From Devosia sp. 67-54 (GTDB lineage Bacteria > Pseudomonadota > Alphaproteobacteria > Rhizobiales > Devosiaceae), in assembly GCF_001899075.1 (NCBI RefSeq), contig NZ_MKVA01000005.1, positions 186,001 to 250,000 of the forward strand: a stretch of DNA of 64,000 nt, written 5' to 3'. Each line of letters begins with the position of its first letter. Within the stretch, counting starts at the first letter, position 1. The position numbers and the translations under genes are program-made. This document shows, in pieces, positions 1 to 13,082 of the stretch. Under the pieces are notes generated by a model that was not told the origin of the DNA, did no database searches, and was given only the letters and a program-made list of their open reading frames with translations.

Positions 1-957
1 CGTCGTGCCGGTTTCGCGGCGGCGCTGGCGCGCGACAAGGATTTTTCGGCGGCGGCAGAGGTGATGGCAAGCGCCATGGAGGAACGGCCGGGCTGGACGG
101 CCGGCTGGAGCCTGCTCGGCGACTATCGCGCCGAGGCGGGCGACAGCGCCGGCGCCATCGCCGCCTACGAGCAATTGGCGCGGCTCGACGCCGACGGCGT
201 GTTCGGCGCCGGGCTGAAGCTCGCCGCGCTCGGCGCCACGCCGCCGCCGCGCGGCACCGAGATCGCCTATGTGGAATCGCTGTTCGACGACTATGCGGGG
301 CGCTTCGACCGCGAGCTGGTGGTGGGCCTCGGCTACACCGCGCCGGCGCGGCTGGCGGCGCTGGTCGAGGCCGAGCTCAGGCGGCGCGGCGTGGAGCAGG
401 CCGGCCACGCGCTCGATCTGGGATGCGGCACCGGGCTGATGGGCGAGCGGCTGCGGCGGCGGGCGTCGTTCCTCGAGGGCGTCGACCTGTCGGGCGCGAT
501 GGTGGAGGCGGCGGGGCGCAAGCGCGTCTATGACCGGCTGCACAAGGCGGAACTCACGGCTTTCCTCGCCGGACACGCCGGCGGGGTGGATTTGATGGCC
601 GCCGCCGACGTGCTGAACTATTGCGGCGCGCTGGCGCCGATCCTCGGCGCGGCGTTCGGGCGGCTGGCGCCGGGCGGGCTGTTCGCGTTCACGCTGGAAC
701 GGCACGAGGGGCCCGAGCCGATGCTGCTGCAGGCGTCGCTGCGCTATGCCCACAACGAGACGGCGGCGCTGGCGGCGTGCCGCGACGCCGGCTTCGCGAT
801 CGTCGCCAGCGAGGCGTCGCCCCTGCGCACCGACCGCGGCGCACCGGTGCCGGGCCTGCTGCTGCTGGTGCGAAAGCCGGACCGGGCCATGGCGGAGCTC
901 AGCGCCGCCGAGGCGGAGCTGGTGGCGGAGACGATGCCGCTGGTGGCGCTGAAATAG
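1..957 (+). CDS. TPR-containing class I SAM-dependent methyltransferase (5' end outside window)
   Basis: The frame is open from the first base of the window, so the true start lies upstream. The visible N-terminal part (about 60 residues) has TPR-like helices, including a segment reading AGAIAAYEQLARLDADG. It is followed by a Rossmann methyltransferase domain with the SAM-binding motif I LDLGCGTGLMGERL and a later acidic motif near VDLMAAADVLNY. TPR plus methyltransferase fusions of this type are common in alphaproteobacteria and their substrates are mostly unknown; small-molecule or protein methylation are both possible. The next gene begins immediately after the stop codon, so co-transcription is possible. 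The methyltransferase call is firm; the substrate is not identifiable. Confidence 0.85.
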   Translation, partial: RRAGFAAALARDKDFSAAAEVMASAMEERPGWTAGWSLLGDYRAEAGDSAGAIAAYEQLARLDADGVFGAGLKLAALGATPPPRGTEIAYVESLFDDYAGRFDRELVVGLGYTAPARLAALVEAELRRRGVEQAGHALDLGCGTGLMGERLRRRASFLEGVDLSGAMVEAAGRKRVYDRLHKAELTAFLAGHAGGVDLMAAADVLNYCGALAPILGAAFGRLAPGGLFAFTLERHEGPEPMLLQASLRYAHNETAALAACRDAGFAIVASEASPLRTDRGAPVPGLLLLVRKPDRAMAELSAAEAELVAETMPLVALK

Positions 958-962
958 ATGCG

Positions 963-982
963 TGGTATCCTGTGCGATACCA
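963..982. promoter_or_regulatory. perfect palindrome at the antitoxin start, probable operator
   Basis: TGGTATC, a 6-base spacer, then GATACCA form a perfect 7-bp inverted repeat whose last base is the first base of the ATG at 982. A palindrome lying on the promoter/start of an HI1420-like antitoxin gene is what an autoregulated toxin-antitoxin operator looks like. Its function here is inferred. Confidence 0.5.
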
Positions 983-1311
983 TGGCGCAAAGAATGCCGC
1001 TGACTCGTGAATTCAAGGACACGGTGCAGGCTCGAGCCAAGGCCGATGCGGCTTTTCGCGCGGCCCTGCTGAGCGAGGTCATCGACCTTTTCCTCGCCGG
1101 TGACATGGCAACCGGCAAGTCGGTCCTGCGCGACTACATCAACGCCACGATCGGGTTTGCGACCCTCGCGGACGTGACTGGCGTGCCCGCCAAAAGCCTG
1201 ATGCGGATGGTCAGCGCGTCGGGCAATCCGCGTGCGGACAATCTGTTTGCGATCATCAGCGCGCTACAGGACGCGACCGGCGTGCAGCTCAGCGTGAGCG
1301 CCGCAGCTTAG
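982..1311 (+). CDS. orphan antitoxin-like DNA-binding protein (HI1420/HigA-like addiction-module antidote family)
   Basis: A protein of about 109 residues with a helix-turn-helix region in its second half (IGFATLADVTGVPAKSLMRM, then SGNPRADNLFAIISALQ). The ending resembles the addiction-module antidote family, whose members repress their own promoter and neutralise a RelE/HigB-like toxin. No toxin-sized ORF is adjacent: upstream is the methyltransferase and downstream is carB on the opposite strand. It therefore appears to be solitary. The start is uncertain. ATGs at 958, 982 and 994 share the frame; 994 (MPLTREFKDT) best resembles family members, and none has a clear Shine-Dalgarno. The palindrome at 963-982 argues against 958. 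Confidence 0.7.
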   Translation: MAQRMPLTREFKDTVQARAKADAAFRAALLSEVIDLFLAGDMATGKSVLRDYINATIGFATLADVTGVPAKSLMRMVSASGNPRADNLFAIISALQDATGVQLSVSAAA

Positions 1312-1330
1312 AGCGTTTCGGTGAACCGCT

Positions 1331-1336
<6 letters not shown>
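1306..1336. terminator. symmetric inverted repeat between convergent genes
   Basis: GCTTAGAGCG, an 11-base spacer, then CGCTCTAAGC form perfect 10-bp arms. The stop codon of the antitoxin-like gene lies in the left arm and the carB stop lies in the right arm. It resembles a bidirectional terminator or a small dispersed palindromic repeat. There is no long T-tract. Confidence 0.5.
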
Positions 1337-4648
<3,312 letters not shown>

Positions 4649-4836
4649 ATCTGGGCTCTGGCGTTGACGCGCGCGGAAAGACCGGTGGGGCCGGGCGTGC
4701 TCGGACGGATTCTTCAGGTTAAGGCGGCTCTCTAGCGGAGTGCCGCCGAGAAGGGAAGGGCAGGCGGCGCGTAGGCGCCTTGCCCTCGCCGCAGAAGCGG
4801 CCGATGATCGGCCAGACCACGCTGCGGGAGGCCAGG

Positions 4837-5124
4837 ATGTGCCGCAATATCAAGCCGTTGTTCAATTTCGAGCCGCCGGCGACGAAAAACGAGATGCACG
4901 ACGCCGCGCTGCAGTTCGTGCGCAAGATTTCGGGCTATGCGCACCCGTCGCAGGCCAACGAGGCGGCGTTCCACGAGGCGGTGGAGGAGATCGAGACGGT
5001 GGTGCGCAAGCTGCTCAAATCGCTCGAAACCAACGCGCCGCCGCGCGACCGCGAGGTGGAGGCGGAAAAGCGGCGCGAGCGCTCGAAGCTCAGGTTCGCC
5101 AACCAGCAGCGGGTGCCGGCCTGA
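4837..5124 (+). CDS. DUF2277 family protein
   Basis: A 95-residue protein with the characteristic DUF2277 beginning [16 protein letters not shown] and a downstream helical part ([18 protein letters not shown]). The family is widespread in proteobacteria and actinobacteria and has no established function. An in-frame ATG at 4780 would add 19 residues. The start at 4837 is preferred because it matches the family N-terminus and sits a few bases behind a GGGAGGCCAGG ribosome-binding region. The gene is divergent from carB. Confidence 0.85.
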   Translation: MCRNIKPLFNFEPPATKNEMHDAALQFVRKISGYAHPSQANEAAFHEAVEEIETVVRKLLKSLETNAPPRDREVEAEKRRERSKLRFANQQRVPA

Positions 5125-5136
5125 CGCGGCGCCGGC

Positions 5137-5619
5137 CTATTTGCTGAAGGTGATGTGCGAGGTGGTCTTTTCGCCGTGCCGGTCGATGATGGTGAAATTT
5201 ACCGAGAGGCTCGCGGGCGACAGGGTCATGGTCGAGTAGGACGAGCCGGCCGCGCTGGTGTCCTTGGTGGTGAAGACCAGCGAATTGCCGCGCTTCACCC
5301 CCGGCACGGTGCCGCTGATGGAGCGGATTTCGTAGCGCCTGGTCTTGTCGTTGTAGCTGATGGCGCCGTTGAAGGCCTGGCTCGCCATGTCGGGAATGGT
5401 GCAGCGTCCCTGATATTTGGCGCTCTGGCCGCCGGCGGTGATGACGATGCGGCAGGCGACGGGACCGGACTGGGCCCCCACCAGCTTGCCCTTGCCGACC
5501 CAGTTGGCCGTGAGCTTCTGCAGGAAGGCGGTCTCGGCCGGGCCGGCGACGGCGGGCATGGCCGACACCGCCAGCAGCGCGGCCGTGAGAATGGAGAGGA
5601 GCTTGGTGCGCTGACGCAT
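5137..5619 (-). CDS. exported protein of unknown function
   Basis: A 160-residue protein with a clear Sec signal peptide (MRQRTKLLSILTAALLAV, cleavage expected after AVA). The mature part is beta-rich, with alternating patterns such as YEIRSISGTVPG and SVNFTIID, suggesting a small lipocalin-like or beta-barrel fold. Two cysteines (VACRIVI and GRCTIP) could form a disulfide. An in-frame start 12 codons upstream would put basic non-signal sequence in front of the signal peptide, so 5619 is chosen. The family was not recognised. Confidence 0.75.
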   Translation of the reverse strand: MRQRTKLLSILTAALLAVSAMPAVAGPAETAFLQKLTANWVGKGKLVGAQSGPVACRIVITAGGQSAKYQGRCTIPDMASQAFNGAISYNDKTRRYEIRSISGTVPGVKRGNSLVFTTKDTSAAGSSYSTMTLSPASLSVNFTIIDRHGEKTTSHITFSK

Positions 5620-5733
5620 GGTCGATATCCCGGATCTTGAGGCTTTTGGGTGCACCTAGCGGGCGAATGTGGCAAGCGCACGGAGCCAAGAGGGTTAATC
5701 CTGGACGGGTTAACGCAAGGCGCGGGCTTTGGT

Positions 5734-5772
5734 TGAGCACGGCCGGCGATTTGTGCCGGCGCGGCGTGCTCA
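5734..5772 (-). terminator. hairpin at the clpS 3' end
   Basis: Read on the minus strand, TGAGCACG...GCCGGC pairs with GCCGGC...CGTGCTCA, with a 7-base loop and a short bulge. The clpS stop codon is inside the first arm. There is no T-tract, so it may stabilise the mRNA rather than terminate transcription. Confidence 0.4.
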
Positions 5773-6075
5773 GGTCTCGGGCTCGGTGGTGAAGAGCAGC
5801 GGGAAGCCTTCGTTGCGCGCCATTTCGGTGGCGCGCGTCGCCTTGTCTTCGGCGACCTCGCGGGTGAACACGGCGACGACGCAACTGCCCTTGGTGTGCG
5901 CAGTGATCATGACGCGCAGCGCCTGGTCCTCGGTCATGCGGAATTCGGCCTTGAGGACGGTGACGACGAAATCGCGCGGGGTGAAGTCGTCGTTGACGAG
6001 GATGACCTTGTAGAGCGGCGGTCGTGCCGTGCGCGTCCGGGTCTTCGGTCTGGTCTTGGTGTCGCTTTCGGCCAT
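5770..6075 (-). CDS. clpS: ATP-dependent Clp protease adaptor ClpS
   Basis: ClpS delivers N-degron substrates to the ClpAP protease. The 101-residue protein shows the family core: YKVILVNDDFTPRDFVV (the NDD residues contact the substrate N-terminus), a helix with MITAHTKGSCVVAVFT carrying the conserved His, and the C-terminal EGFPLLFTTEPE. The start MAESDTKTRP is preferred over an in-frame ATG ten codons upstream because only a short basic linker normally precedes the core. ClpA is not in the window. Alphaproteobacteria often carry two clpS paralogues; which one this is cannot be decided here. Confidence 0.95.
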   Translation of the reverse strand: MAESDTKTRPKTRTRTARPPLYKVILVNDDFTPRDFVVTVLKAEFRMTEDQALRVMITAHTKGSCVVAVFTREVAEDKATRATEMARNEGFPLLFTTEPET

Positions 6076-6122
6076 CGGAGTCTCCGACGGAGATATTTGT
6101 ATCACGCGCGCGGGCGCAAGTG

Positions 6123-7538
6123 TCAGAGGCCGGTGTCGGTCCCGGTGGCGGCGCGCGGGGCGGGCTGGCTGCGCTGGGCGGCGGGGGCGGCCGAGCGGCC
6201 GACGCGCTGGGCGGCGATCGCGGCGGGCATGGGGAACGGCACCGGCGTCGTGGCCGGCGCGGCGGCCTGGCTGTCAGCGGGCGTTTCGGTGGAGGCGGAG
6301 TCGTCCGGGGCGAGGGCGGGAGGCGGTTCGGCGGCGCTGTCGAGCGAGGGGCCGTCGGCGACCACGACGCCGGGGTAGGCGAACGGCTGCTGCTGCGCTG
6401 GCTGTGGCTGCGCCGCGGGGGCGCGCAGCTCGGCCGGAACGCTGGGGGCGGTGGCGATCACCGGCGCGGCGGCGCCGGCGGCGGGGACCGCGAGGCCGCC
6501 CGGGCGGGCGAGGACCGGCGGCGATGGCGGTGCGGACGGCAGCTCAACCGCGGGCAGCGCCGGCGCGATGGCCGGAGTCTCGGCGGCCGCTGCGGGCGCT
6601 GCCGAGGACGAGACCGGGGCCGGGGCGGAGGGGGTGCTGGCGGAGGCCTCGATGCGGGTGGCGGTGGCGCGCCCGTTCCCTTCGCGCAGGCTGAAGATCA
6701 CCAGCAGCACGGCGACCGCGAGAGTGGCGTAGAGGCCGAAGCTCAGCACGCCGCTGCTGATGCGGGCGAATTGCGAGAGGCCGGATTCCTCGTCCTCGTA
6801 TTCGTCCTCGGGCGGGCGGAACATCGGCTTCTGGCGCGGCGGCTCGACGCGGCGGCGGACCGGCTGCCAGTCATGCGGGTCGCCGGAGCGGCGGTCGCCG
6901 CGCCCGAGACCGCGCAGCAGCTTCTCGTCGGCATGGGAGGGCATGGCGCCGCGCAGCGGCATGGCCGTGCCGGCATCGCCGAAAAAGCTGGCGCCGACCG
7001 AGATCGAGCCGCGGTCGTCGGTCTCGCGGGCGGCCTCGTCGGCGTCGTCTGGCTCGTCCACCACCTCGTCGGCCAGCCGGCGGGGGGCGACGGCCGGGAC
7101 GGCGCGGCGCTGCGGAGCGGCACGCCGGCGCTCGTAACGGTCATCATCCTCGTCATCCTCGTCGCGCCGCGCGCGGGGGCGGACGGGCGGCCGGCGGTGG
7201 CGGCGGAAAACGGCAATTCCGGCGAGGATGGCAGCGACCGCCAGCAAAGCGGGCGAGGTGAGCATCACGTAGTCGGGCCCATGGCGCAGCACGATGGCGG
7301 CGGCGAGCCAGCCAAGGGCGCCGAGGACGAACAGGCTGGCGCCGGCGATCGGCGCCGCGAGCACGAGACCCGCCCCGAGCACGCCGAGATTGGCGATGAC
7401 GAACAGGACGAAGGCGACGAGCTGGGCCTGCCGGGCGTCGAAATGCACCAGCTCTGACGCGTCCAGGCCGCCCAGCGCCAGGATGAAGGAGGCGACCAGG
7501 CCGGCGAGAATTCCGAAGGCTAGGGCCGCGATGCGCAA
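6123..7538 (-). CDS. multi-pass membrane protein with long Pro/Ala-rich tail, function unknown
   Basis: About 471 residues. The N-terminal third has four predicted membrane helices (for example LLRIAALAFGILAGLVASFI and AQLVAFVLFVIANLGVLGAG). An Arg/Asp-rich cytoplasmic stretch (RRDEDDEDDDRYERRR) follows, then a fifth helix (YATLAVAVLLVIFSL) and a roughly 170-residue Pro/Ala/Ser-rich, probably periplasmic tail. The frame is open further upstream, but the TTG at 7538 has a GGAG ribosome-binding site at good spacing and starts right before the first helix, so it is preferred over 7676. No family was recognised. The low-complexity tail suggests an envelope-spanning linker. Confidence 0.65.
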   Translation of the reverse strand: MRIAALAFGILAGLVASFILALGGLDASELVHFDARQAQLVAFVLFVIANLGVLGAGLVLAAPIAGASLFVLGALGWLAAAIVLRHGPDYVMLTSPALLAVAAILAGIAVFRRHRRPPVRPRARRDEDDEDDDRYERRRAAPQRRAVPAVAPRRLADEVVDEPDDADEAARETDDRGSISVGASFFGDAGTAMPLRGAMPSHADEKLLRGLGRGDRRSGDPHDWQPVRRRVEPPRQKPMFRPPEDEYEDEESGLSQFARISSGVLSFGLYATLAVAVLLVIFSLREGNGRATATRIEASASTPSAPAPVSSSAAPAAAAETPAIAPALPAVELPSAPPSPPVLARPGGLAVPAAGAAAPVIATAPSVPAELRAPAAQPQPAQQQPFAYPGVVVADGPSLDSAAEPPPALAPDDSASTETPADSQAAAPATTPVPFPMPAAIAAQRVGRSAAPAAQRSQPAPRAATGTDTGL

Positions 7539-7780
7539 TAGGCTGCTCCGGTTGCTTCGAATGGGCCCCGGGGCCCAAGGTCGGCAGTGTTTCTCTTCCG
7601 CAGTCCAGGCAATTAGCGGCGAAATCCGGCGCAAAATAGCAGTGAAGCCGCGGAAAACAAGGTAATGCCCGGACATGTTGACGGCATGGCGAGGGCAGCC
7701 GCGCCGTCGCCGGGCGGCAAAGAATGAACTTTCGCGGCGCGGACAGGTTCATTGGCAAAGTTCAGCCAAAGGAGCCTCAC

Positions 7781-8653
7781 ATGCCCGCGACCGCAGCAGC
7801 CGCCACCGAAACGCCGAACCAGGTGCCGCATATCCGGCTCAGCGACGGCAACTCCATCCCGCAGCTGGGGATGGGGGTGTGGGAGGTCGACCCCAAGGTC
7901 ACGGCGCGGGTGGTGCGCGACGGCATCGACGCCGGGTTCCGCCTGATCGACACCGCCGAAGGCTACGACAACGAAGCCGGCGTGGGCGAGGCGATCCGCA
8001 GTTGCGGGCTGCCGCGCGGCGAGCTGTTCATCACCTCCAAGCTGCGCAATGGCGCGCACGACCGCGACGCGGCGCTGAAGAGCTTCGATGCGACCATGGC
8101 GGCGCTCGGGCTCGAGCAGCTCGATATGTTCCTGATCCACTGGCCGGTGCCGGCGCAGGACAAATATGTCGAGGCGTGGCGGACGCTGGTCGAGCTGCAG
8201 CAGCAGGGGCGGGTGAAATCGATCGGGGTCAGCAATTTCAACGCGGAGCACCTCGAACGCATCATCGGCGAAACCGGGGTGACGCCGGTGGTCGACCAGA
8301 TCGAGATGCATCCGTATTTCCAGCAGGCCGACAAGCTGGAGATGCTGAGGCACAAGGGCATCGCCGTCGAATGCTATTCGCCGCTCGGGCACGGCGAGGT
8401 GCTCAAGGACAAGGTGGTGGAGGGGATCGGCAAGGCGCACGGCAAGAGCGTGGCGCAGGTGGTGATCCGCTGGCACCTGCAGATGGGCCACATCGCCATC
8501 CCGCGCTCGGTGCATGCCGAGCGGCTGCGCGAGAATTTCGACGTGTTCGACTTCACGCTGAGCGACGACGAGATGCGGCAGATGGCCGGGCTCGACAAGG
8601 GCGAAGCCGGCCGCACCGGGTCCAACCCGGCGACGGCGAATTTCACGTTCTAG
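7781..8653 (+). CDS. aldo/keto reductase
   Basis: A 290-residue NADPH-dependent aldo/keto reductase of the 2,5-diketo-gluconate reductase type. The (beta/alpha)8 signatures are present: GFRLIDTAEGYDNEAGVG with the catalytic Asp and Tyr, ELFITSKL with the catalytic Lys, and MFLIHWPVP with the catalytic His. Later come IGVSNFNAEHLE and IAIPRSVHAERL, the latter contributing to NADP phosphate binding. The start at 7781 follows AAAGGAGCCTCAC; the upstream in-frame ATG at 7724 lacks such a site. The physiological substrate is unknown. It is divergent from the membrane protein gene. Confidence 0.93.
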   Translation: MPATAAAATETPNQVPHIRLSDGNSIPQLGMGVWEVDPKVTARVVRDGIDAGFRLIDTAEGYDNEAGVGEAIRSCGLPRGELFITSKLRNGAHDRDAALKSFDATMAALGLEQLDMFLIHWPVPAQDKYVEAWRTLVELQQQGRVKSIGVSNFNAEHLERIIGETGVTPVVDQIEMHPYFQQADKLEMLRHKGIAVECYSPLGHGEVLKDKVVEGIGKAHGKSVAQVVIRWHLQMGHIAIPRSVHAERLRENFDVFDFTLSDDEMRQMAGLDKGEAGRTGSNPATANFTF

Positions 8654-8703
8654 GGCTGGTAAGCGGCCGTCGTGGTGGGTTGGCGCTTGGCGACTTGCCC
8701 GTA

Positions 8704-9648
8704 TCAGAGATCACGATAAGCCGCGTCGTCTTCCGGCGAGTTCCACTCGCTGAGAAGAACCTCCTCCGTTCGCCGGCGGCGGAACAGCAGGTCGCTGGCG
8801 GCGAGGAGGGCGCCGGCGGTGATCAGGAGGCAGGCGATGAGCAGGGTGTTGGAATAGGCGGCGTAGCCGGTCAGCACCAACAGGCCGGTCGAGAGCAGCG
8901 GCGCCGAGTAGGAGACGGCGCCGAGCACCTGGATGTCGCCATGCTTGACGCCGATGTCCCACACATAGAACGCCAGTCCAACCGGGCCGAGGCCGAGCGC
9001 GACGACAGCGAGCCATTGCCAGGGGCCGGCCGGCCAGATCGTGGGCTCGATGGCGACATGGACGAGCGCGGCAAGGAGCGCGGTGACGAGGCAGAAGCCG
9101 GTGATGGCGTCGCTCGATACGTGGGCGGTGCGGCGCGAGGCGACGGAATAGACGCCCCAGGCGATGGCGGCGAAGAGGGCGGCGAGGTAGCCGGGAAGAT
9201 AGGCCGTGTCGAAGGCGAAGCCCTGGCCTTTGGTGACGACCAGCACGGCGCCGGCGAAGGCGAGGATGCAGCCGGCGATGTGCTGCCATTTGAGCCGTTC
9301 GCCGGGCAGCAGCGCCGAGAACACCACGATCAGCAGCGGCCAGAGGTAGTTGATGAGGCCGGCCTCGACCACCGGGGCGTGGCGCAGCGCGACGAAATAG
9401 GCGGCGTGGTAGCCGAAGAGGCCGCCGACGCCGAGCAGATAGACCGGCCAGGGCTGGCGGATGGCCTTCGCGGCGGCGGGCCGGACCAGCCACAGCGCGA
9501 CGCCGGCGAGGCCGCCGATGCCGAAGGTCATGGCCAGCAGCTGGAAGGGCGGCACGTCGCCGCTGGCGGCGGTGAGCACGGCGAGCGAGGCCCAGAGCAG
9601 CACGGCGAGAAAGCCGATGCCGGTAGCGGTGCGGGGCGACAGGGTCAT
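8704..9648 (-). CDS. DMT superfamily (EamA) transporter
   Basis: A 314-residue inner-membrane protein with about ten hydrophobic helices arranged as two EamA repeats (for example GIGFLAVLLWASLAVLTAAS and, in the second half, AITGFCLVTALLAALVHVA). Proteins of this class export amino acids or other small metabolites; similarity to aromatic amino acid exporters of the YddG type is plausible but not certain. It is divergent from the DUF6665 gene, with about 70 bp of shared upstream sequence. Confidence 0.9.
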   Translation of the reverse strand: MTLSPRTATGIGFLAVLLWASLAVLTAASGDVPPFQLLAMTFGIGGLAGVALWLVRPAAAKAIRQPWPVYLLGVGGLFGYHAAYFVALRHAPVVEAGLINYLWPLLIVVFSALLPGERLKWQHIAGCILAFAGAVLVVTKGQGFAFDTAYLPGYLAALFAAIAWGVYSVASRRTAHVSSDAITGFCLVTALLAALVHVAIEPTIWPAGPWQWLAVVALGLGPVGLAFYVWDIGVKHGDIQVLGAVSYSAPLLSTGLLVLTGYAAYSNTLLIACLLITAGALLAASDLLFRRRRTEEVLLSEWNSPEDDAAYRDL

Positions 9649-9718
9649 GCCGTGCAGTTAGCGGATTTGCCGCGGGAAGGGAAATTGCCGAATGTGATGG
9701 GGCCGATTAGGGTTCGGC

Positions 9719-10069
9719 ATGACCTACGACCTGCCCGATCGCTTCAGCCGGCTGCGCCCGGGCGCCGCCTTCGACCTGCTGGAAGCCGACATCGTCGCCG
9801 AAAAGGCGTCGTCGCTCGGCCATCACGGGCGGCTGGTGGAGCAGGCGATGGCGGCGCTCAAGGCGTTCGACGCGGCGCCGGGCGGCGATCCGGCGCAGCG
9901 GGCGGCACTCCTGCGCAGGGCGGCGCGGGAGGTCTGGGCGTTCTTCGTGCAGCGCGAATTGTGCGGGCTGCGCGACCAGAAGCAGGTCATCCGCGACTAC
10001 GGCATTCCCGGCGATGTGCTGGCGCGGCTGGGCGCCAGCGAGACGCTCAGGGCGCCGGCTCAGAAGTAG
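9719..10069 (+). CDS. DUF6665 family protein
   Basis: A 116-residue, mostly helical soluble protein. The core contains ADIVAEKASSLGHHGRLVEQ and, near the end, FFVQRELCGLRDQKQVIRDY followed by GIPGDVLARLG, matching what I recall of DUF6665; the family assignment is from memory. No function is known. Its last 10 bp overlap the end of the convergent acetyltransferase gene. Confidence 0.75.
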   Translation: MTYDLPDRFSRLRPGAAFDLLEADIVAEKASSLGHHGRLVEQAMAALKAFDAAPGGDPAQRAALLRRAAREVWAFFVQRELCGLRDQKQVIRDYGIPGDVLARLGASETLRAPAQK

Positions 10070-10518
10070 AATTTGAAGCCTTCGTGGCTCCTGGCGAAGC
10101 CGAGCCGCTCGTAGAAGCGGTGGGCGTCGGGGCGCTTCTTGTTGGAGGTGAGCTGCACCATGCCGCAGCCCTTTTCGCGGCAGCGCTCGACCGCCCAGCG
10201 CATCATCTCGGAGCCATGGCCGCGGCCGCGCACCCCGTCGGCGACGTGCACCACCTCGATCTGGCCGCGCCACATGCCGCGGCGCATCAGGCCGGGCAGG
10301 TAGGTGAGCTGGAAGCAGCCGATGGGCGTGCCGGCCTCCTCGACCACGAACATCTCCTGGTGCGGATCGGCATCGATGGCGGCGAGCGCCGCGGTGTAAT
10401 CGGCATGGCCGGCGTCGGCGACGCTGTCATTGGTGGTGATGACGCTGTCCTCGACGATGAGGCCGATGATGAAGGGCAGGTCGGCAGGCGTGGCGTGGCG
10501 GTAGGTGAGCGCGGGCAT
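10060..10518 (-). CDS. GNAT family N-acetyltransferase
   Basis: A 152-residue GCN5-related acetyltransferase. After an N-terminal RHATPADLPFIIGLI it shows the acetyl-CoA binding motif A (VVHVADGVRGRGHGSEMMRW, with the R/Q-x-x-G-x-G/A pattern as RGRGHG) and the terminal motif HRFYERLGFARSHEGFKFYF. The substrate cannot be told. A much longer open frame continues upstream but runs antisense-like over the ABC permease in another frame. The start is placed at MPALTYRHA, where GNAT homology begins. It converges with DUF6665, overlapping by 10 bp. Confidence 0.9.
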   Translation of the reverse strand: MPALTYRHATPADLPFIIGLIVEDSVITTNDSVADAGHADYTAALAAIDADPHQEMFVVEEAGTPIGCFQLTYLPGLMRRGMWRGQIEVVHVADGVRGRGHGSEMMRWAVERCREKGCGMVQLTSNKKRPDAHRFYERLGFARSHEGFKFYF

Positions 10519-10571
10519 GATGCAGTTGGTACTGGTGACTGCTGAGTCGAGGAAGACGGCAGGCGCCGGTG

Positions 10572-12112
10572 CTACACCCGCCTGCCCTTGGGGCTCAACC
10601 ACCAGGCGATGGCGAGGGTGACGAGGGCGAGTGTGCCGGGGAGGGCGGCGATGGTGTACTGGTCGCCGGCGACGAGCACGGCGGTGCCGGCCCAGAAGAT
10701 CGAGCTCAGCGCTTCGGCGATGGTGGAGACGCGCGAGGCGACCTGGCGGCGGCGGAACATGGCGCGCCGCATGGGGACGCGGAACCAGAGCTGGATGGCG
10801 GTGGCCGAGCCCGAGGAGAGCGCGGCGAACACGGCGGTGGTCGCGGCGAGGTGCAGCGAGGCGAACAGCATCAGGATGATGATGGGGGCGAGCAGCACCA
10901 GCACGACGGTGGCGACGGCCTCGATCTTGGCCTGCGTCACCGCCGCCGGCGGGACGGGGGCGGTGACGACGAGATCGTGCGCGTCCTCGCCGGAGATGGC
11001 GAGCCAGCTGAGGCCGCCCGAGAGCTGGCCGGTCGCCATCACCAGCACCGGGATGACGACGACATAGGTGCCGGCGGACTGGCCGTAGCTGATCCACAGG
11101 TAGAGCGCCGGCGGCAGCAGATACAGCACCTGCATCAGCGTCTGGCTGAGGAGCCAGGGGTCGCGGGCGAGGAGCTTCCATTCCTTGACGCGCAATTGCT
11201 GCTTCTGGCTGCGCGGGCGGAAATGCACCGGTCGGGCGCGGCGCGCCACCTGCTGCTGGCCGATGCCGGCGGCGGCGATGGCGTGGCGGCCGAAGCTCGA
11301 GGCAGCGAAAGCGATGGTGCCGCCGAGGCCGAGGGCGCCGAGCGCGACGACGCCGACGAGCGAGGGCCAGTCGCCGAGCACGGCACGGGCCGGGGCCCAG
11401 ACGAGAGAGTCGAGCGGTGGCATCGCGGCGATGAAATCGGGATCGCCGAACAGCGCGAAGCGCGAGGCCATGTTGCCGAAATGCAGGATGGCGATGGCCT
11501 GGATGCCGATGACGAAGCCGGCGCCGACGAGGGCGGCGATGATCTGGGCGAAGAGGCGCGTGCGACGCGGTCCGGCGAGACGGAACAGGGCGACGGTGAT
11601 CAGCACCGCGAGGGCGGTCGAGAGCGCCGAGAGCGCGGCGAGCACGAGGTAGGCGGTGAGCCAATGGGCGCCGTCGTGCAGCACCAGCACGTCGACGACG
11701 GGGCTCGCGAGCAGGCAGGCGAGCAGCAGCGTGGTGGCGGCGGTGATGCCGGTGCGCACCGCGAACAGGGTGTGCGAGGAGGCGGGCGAGCTCAGGATCA
11801 GGTCGAGGTCGGCGCGCGAATAGTAGGCGCGGGTGACCGATTCCAGCGCCTGGCTCAGCATCACCGTCCAGAACAGGAATCCGGTGCCGGTGATGGCGAC
11901 CAGCGTGGCCTTGTCGGGGGCGATGCCGTGTTCGACCCAGGGGCCGACGATGGCGTTGGCCATCAGATGCAGGACGATGGCGACGACGATGACGAAGATC
12001 GTGAGCGCGATGCGGCGGGCGGGATAGCCGCCGGTCAGCATGGCGATGCCGTCGCGCCACATCAGCCGCGCTTCGTGCGCGGCGAACCAGGGCATGGACG
12101 CCGGCGCCAGCC

Positions 12113-12116
<4 letters not shown>
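10572..12116 (-). CDS. ABC transporter permease (ABC-2 type exporter)
   Basis: A 514-residue inner-membrane protein with roughly twelve hydrophobic segments (for example IALTIFVIVVAIVLHLMANA and TYVVVIPVLVMATGQLSGGL). It has no ATPase motifs. It directly follows the ATP-binding subunit, with a 4-bp ATGA overlap, so the two are translationally coupled and form an ABC exporter. The substrate is unknown; no periplasmic binding protein is nearby, which fits export. Confidence 0.88.
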
Positions 12117-12898
<782 letters not shown>

Positions 12899-13082
12899 CG
12901 CGGGTGATTTCTGTTGGCTGCGCGCGGGGGTGCGCGCAGTTCGCGGCAGTCGCAGGAGGCTAGCGCCGGCGGATTGAAGGCGCGTGAACTGCTTGGGTTA
13001 AGAATTTGCAACCGGGGCGGCGCGGAACTTCGGCATGGCCTTGGCCATTAGCCAAGGGAAGGAGATTGACGGAGCAGGACCG

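Noticed and set aside
7675-10545. A 956-codon open plus-strand frame
   Set aside because: It crosses the aldo/keto reductase, the EamA transporter, DUF6665 and the acetyltransferase in a shadow frame and has Arg/Gly/Ala-biased, non-protein-like content.
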